Part shown: one piece after another, positions 61,722 to 64,000 of the stretch
Layout: each line of letters begins with the position of its first letter
Position numbering within the stretch: the first letter of the stretch is position 1
Source of the DNA: Pseudomonas jessenii
Lineage (GTDB): Bacteria; Pseudomonadota; Gammaproteobacteria; Pseudomonadales; Pseudomonadaceae
Length of the DNA stretch: 64,000 nucleotides
Reading direction: 5' to 3'
Assembly (NCBI RefSeq): GCF_002236115.1
Contig: NZ_NIWT01000003.1
Span: 372,001 to 436,000 of the forward strand
Translations under genes and position numbers: made by a program
Notes under the pieces: generated by a model
What the model saw: only the letters and a program-made list of their open reading frames with translations
What the model was told of the DNA's origin: nothing
Database searches by the model: none

Positions 61722-61749
61722 GCCTTGAATTTTGTTTGGCAAGCCGTCG

Positions 61750-62781
61750 ATGAACACAACCAAGAACGATAAAAATACTCGCACCACTGGCCGCCCTACC
61801 CTGAACGAAGTTGCCCGACTGGCCGGCGTCAGCCCGATCACCGCCTCCCGCGCCTTGCGTGGCGTCAGTACCGTGGCCACTGAACTTGTGGAAAAGGTGC
61901 AAAAAGCGGCGCTGGAACTCAACTATGTGGTCAACCCTGCCGCCCGCGCCTTGGCCTCGGCCCAGAGCCAGTCAGTCGTGGTTTTGGTGCCGTCGCTGTC
62001 CAACCTGCTGTTCATTGACACCCTGGAAGCCATTCATCGGGTTTTGCGGCCCAAGGGTTTCGAAGTGCTGATCGGTAACTTCCACTATTCGCGCGATGAA
62101 GAAGAAAACCTGCTGCGCAACTACATGGCCTATCAACCGCGCGGCTTATTGCTGACGGGTTTCGACCGCACCGAAAGTTCGCGGCGGATGATCGAAGCCA
62201 GCAATATTCCTTGCGTGTACATGATGGAACTGGACAGCGCCGCCGGGCTCAATTGCGTTGGCTTTTCGCAATTGGCGGCCGGCGAAACGGCAGCCGAACA
62301 CTTGCTGTCTCGCGGCCGCAAGCGCCTGGCCTACATCGGCGCGCAGCTGGACCAGCGCACCTTGTTGCGCGGCGAAGGCTTCCGCAAAGCCCTGCAAAAG
62401 GCCGGTCGGTATGACCCGGACCTGGAAGTGCTGACGCCCCGCTCCTCCTCCGTCGGCCTCGGCGGTGAGTTGTTCCTGCAACTGCTGGCCAGTCATCCGG
62501 ATGTCGATGCGATCTTCTTCGGCAACGACGACCTGGCCCAGGGCGCCCTGCTCGAAGCCATGCGCAACGGGATCAAGATCCCCGAACAGGTGGCGATCCT
62601 CGGCTTCAACGACTTGCCCATGTCCGAACACATGGTCCCGCGCCTGAGCAGCATCAACACCCCCCGCGAAGCCATCGGCCGTCGCGCGGCGGAGCAGATG
62701 CTGACGCTGATGGCCGGCAACACCGTGGCCAAACCGGTGCAGGACATGGGGTTTGAGTTGAAGGTGCGCGAAAGCACGTAA
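61750..62781 (+). CDS. gntR: LacI family gluconate repressor GntR
   Basis: 343 residues from ATG 61750 (a TTG six codons upstream is the alternative). LacI HTH RPTLNEVARLAGVSPITASRALRGVSTV at about 14-42, hinge NPAARALAS, periplasmic-binding-type effector domain to FELKVREST. Divergent from gntK-gntT; operators in the gap support autorepression and control of gluconate uptake. Confidence 0.92.
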   Translation: MNTTKNDKNTRTTGRPTLNEVARLAGVSPITASRALRGVSTVATELVEKVQKAALELNYVVNPAARALASAQSQSVVVLVPSLSNLLFIDTLEAIHRVLRPKGFEVLIGNFHYSRDEEENLLRNYMAYQPRGLLLTGFDRTESSRRMIEASNIPCVYMMELDSAAGLNCVGFSQLAAGETAAEHLLSRGRKRLAYIGAQLDQRTLLRGEGFRKALQKAGRYDPDLEVLTPRSSSVGLGGELFLQLLASHPDVDAIFFGNDDLAQGALLEAMRNGIKIPEQVAILGFNDLPMSEHMVPRLSSINTPREAIGRRAAEQMLTLMAGNTVAKPVQDMGFELKVREST

Positions 62782-62810
62782 GCACGACACACCCACAGTG
62801 AAGTGAGATT

Positions 62811-62950
62811 TTGTGGCGAGGGGGCTTGCCCCCGTTGCGTTGGGTTGCGAAGCAGCCCCAAAAACAGACGCCGCAGTCTTACAGGTAAAACCCGTGAACT
62901 GGATTACGACTGCTCCGCAGCCGAACGGGGGCAAGCCCCCTCGCCACAGG
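62811..62950. repeat. Inverted repeat of the second REP family
   Basis: TGTGGCGAGGGGGCTTGCCCCCGTTGC with GAAGCAGCCCC, and 70 bases later TGCTCCGCAGCCGAACGGGG and CAAGCCCCCTCGCCACAGG, in inverted orientation. Different core from the GAGCGAGCTTGCTCGC family. Confidence 0.85.
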
Positions 62951-62976
62951 GAAAGCCTCTCGCCCCCGCTCAGTGT

Positions 62977-63225
62977 TCAATCCTGCGGATCGAGGTTATC
63001 CAGCACCCGGTTCACCGCCAGTTCGGCCAGCATGATGATCTGTGCAATCGCCAGCGCCGTGTTGCGATGGCTGCCTTCCAGAAAAGCAGCGAAGTCATTG
63101 GTCATGACACTCGCCGAGGCCAGTGATTCGCAGGCGTGCGCCAACAGCGTTTCGTTATTGATGCCGGGTGAGATGGTGAACATTGGGCTGGGATTGCGTG
63201 GGGGGTTGGGCGTGGGTTTGAACAT
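62977..63225 (-). CDS. DUF6124 family small protein
   Basis: 82 residues from ATG 63225, with AGGAG upstream. Pattern MFKPTPNPP ... ETLLAHACESLASASVMTNDFAAFLEGSHRNTALAIAQIIMLAELAVNRVLDNLDPQD, an all-helical Pseudomonas-specific family. Function unknown. The frame stays open to 63522, but the upstream part coincides with the folded leader and is not counted. Confidence 0.8.
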   Translation of the reverse strand: MFKPTPNPPRNPSPMFTISPGINNETLLAHACESLASASVMTNDFAAFLEGSHRNTALAIAQIIMLAELAVNRVLDNLDPQD

Positions 63226-63480
63226 GGCAATGCTCCTAGAGTGATGGAGCTGCCACGATTCGCTGCTAGACGAAATTAAGGTGGCAGCCGTGCGCGGGCT
63301 AGCAGACCAGGACTCTAGAACCCGGTAGACCCGAAGGTCTTCCCACACACAGCCGCCATAACGTGAACCGATCACGAACGGTGGACGCCATGCGTCTAAA
63401 GTATCCAGGCTGCTAGACCCGATCGCTGAATTTGCAGCGACACGGAACAATACGAGTCCGGATACCAGGCGCACAAGTCG
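63226..63480 (-). promoter_or_regulatory. Densely structured leader of the DUF6124 gene
   Basis: Stems seen: GCTGCCAC 63249-63256 / GTGGCAGC 63281-63288; GACGC-cat-GCGTC 63384-63396; TCGCTG-aatttg-CAGCGA 63423-63440; GGTAGACC-cgaa-GGTCTTCC 63334-63353 with one mismatch; GTATCC 63401-63406 / GGATAC 63460-63465. CTAGCAG 63299-63305 can pair with CTGCTAG at 63263-63269 or at 63410-63416. The transcript side is inferred from the gene. 63481-63669 shows no further gene. Confidence 0.55.
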
Positions 63481-63669
63481 GCGGATTCTGGCGTAGTCGT
63501 AGGTAATTCCGCAAGAAATCACTGTCTGCAGAAATCCTCTGATACCCCTTGCCTACGGACCATTCCTACAGGTTTACGTCTGGTCCTGCGGATCCTGCAG
63601 ACTTGATGTCAGCCGTCGGCAGGCACACTATGAATTCCCGACGCCATGATTCGCTGACGGAGTAGCAAA

Positions 63670-64000
63670 ATGGAACATGCACTAAAGATTCTCGGCAAAG
63701 CCTCGTCCATCAACGTCCGAAAAGTCCTGTGGACTTGCGAGGAGCTGGGTATTGCCTACGAACGCGAGGACTGGGGCAGTGGTTTCGCGTCCACCCACAG
63801 CCCCGAGTTCCTGCGCTTCAATCCCAACGCACAGGTTCCGGTGATCATCGATGAAGCCGGCGTGTTGTGGGAATCCAATACCATCTGCCGCTATCTGGCT
63901 GGCAAACACCACCACCATCACAGCGAGTTGCTGCCCATCGAACCGGCCGCCCGCGCTCGGGTGGAACAGTGGATGGACTGGCAAGCCACCGAGCTCAATC
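63670..64000 (+). CDS. Glutathione S-transferase, N-terminal part (runs off the window)
   Basis: 110 residues visible; the frame is open at the window end. Thioredoxin-like GST N-domain: [24 protein letters not shown] with the active-site Ser, [29 protein letters not shown] (cis-Pro VPV and ESN glutathione contact), then the start of the helical domain ([15 protein letters not shown]). A run of five His (KHHHHHSE) after the first domain is unusual. GGAG lies upstream of the ATG. Confidence 0.88.
   Translation, partial: MEHALKILGKASSINVRKVLWTCEELGIAYEREDWGSGFASTHSPEFLRFNPNAQVPVIIDEAGVLWESNTICRYLAGKHHHHHSELLPIEPAARARVEQWMDWQATELN

Noticed and set aside
63226..63522. N-terminal extension of the DUF6124 gene to 181 residues
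   Set aside because: The extension coincides with a strongly folded region, and AGGAG plus the family start MFKPTPNPP support the short form. A translated leader is not excluded.

Overview
The window reads as chromosome of a Pseudomonas of the fluorescens group. The support is the gene set (AmrZ, RsmA/CsrA next to alaS-lysC, the aru/ast arginine succinyltransferase cluster beside an aot transporter and an AraC-type ArgR, a type II lumazine synthase, DUF2790 and DUF6124 small proteins), high GC, and about fifteen copies of the Pseudomonas REP element with core GAGCGAGCTTGCTCGC between genes. No IS element, integrase, CRISPR array, rRNA or replication origin was found.

Layout. 1-9760 is core: amrZ, the Mg transporter mgtE, a small secreted protein, two identical tRNA-Arg(ACG) and a tRNA-Ser(GCT), csrA/rsmA, lysC, alaS, threonine aldolase, then an FMN riboswitch driving ribH2. 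9893-17794 is the arginine succinyltransferase catabolic cluster in order aruC-aruF-aruG-astD-astB-(His-tailed small protein)-astE. 18108-23135 is a single 1675-residue toxin-like leucine-rich-repeat protein lying between aruC and the regulator argR. 23153-27300 holds argR and the arginine/ornithine ABC transporter aotJQMP. Matches to the ArgR half-site TGTCGC-N8-AA lie upstream of aruC and aotJ, so uptake and degradation look co-regulated. acs, a DUF2790 protein, a tandem-repeat secreted peptide and an nrdB without nrdA nearby follow.

33275-40407 is the most accessory part: a phage-type Bro-N protein, a McrB/McrC type IV restriction pair, a SulP transporter, a protein with a CoiA-like Cys/His cluster, and a small XRE regulator behind a canonical LexA box. 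40552-56715 is a mixed set of lifestyle genes: metallo-hydrolase/TetR pair, LysR with a catalytically altered glutamine amidotransferase-like protein, GlpQ, PepSY protein, chemoreceptor, ZntB, a dioxygenase-methyltransferase operon, PACE efflux/LysR pair, and an ECF sigma with TPR tail plus DGPF partner. 56813-64000 contains a GyrI-like protein, a LysE exporter, alaC, the gluconate module gntT-gntK/gntR with recognisable operators, a DUF6124 protein behind an elaborately folded leader, and the start of a glutathione S-transferase.

The best candidates for undescribed biology are the 240-nt leader of the DUF6124 gene with mutually exclusive pairings, the long hairpin in front of nrdB, the 1675-aa LRR protein with two tandem 300-residue modules, the dioxygenase-methyltransferase pair, and the amidotransferase-like protein with His replaced by Gln.
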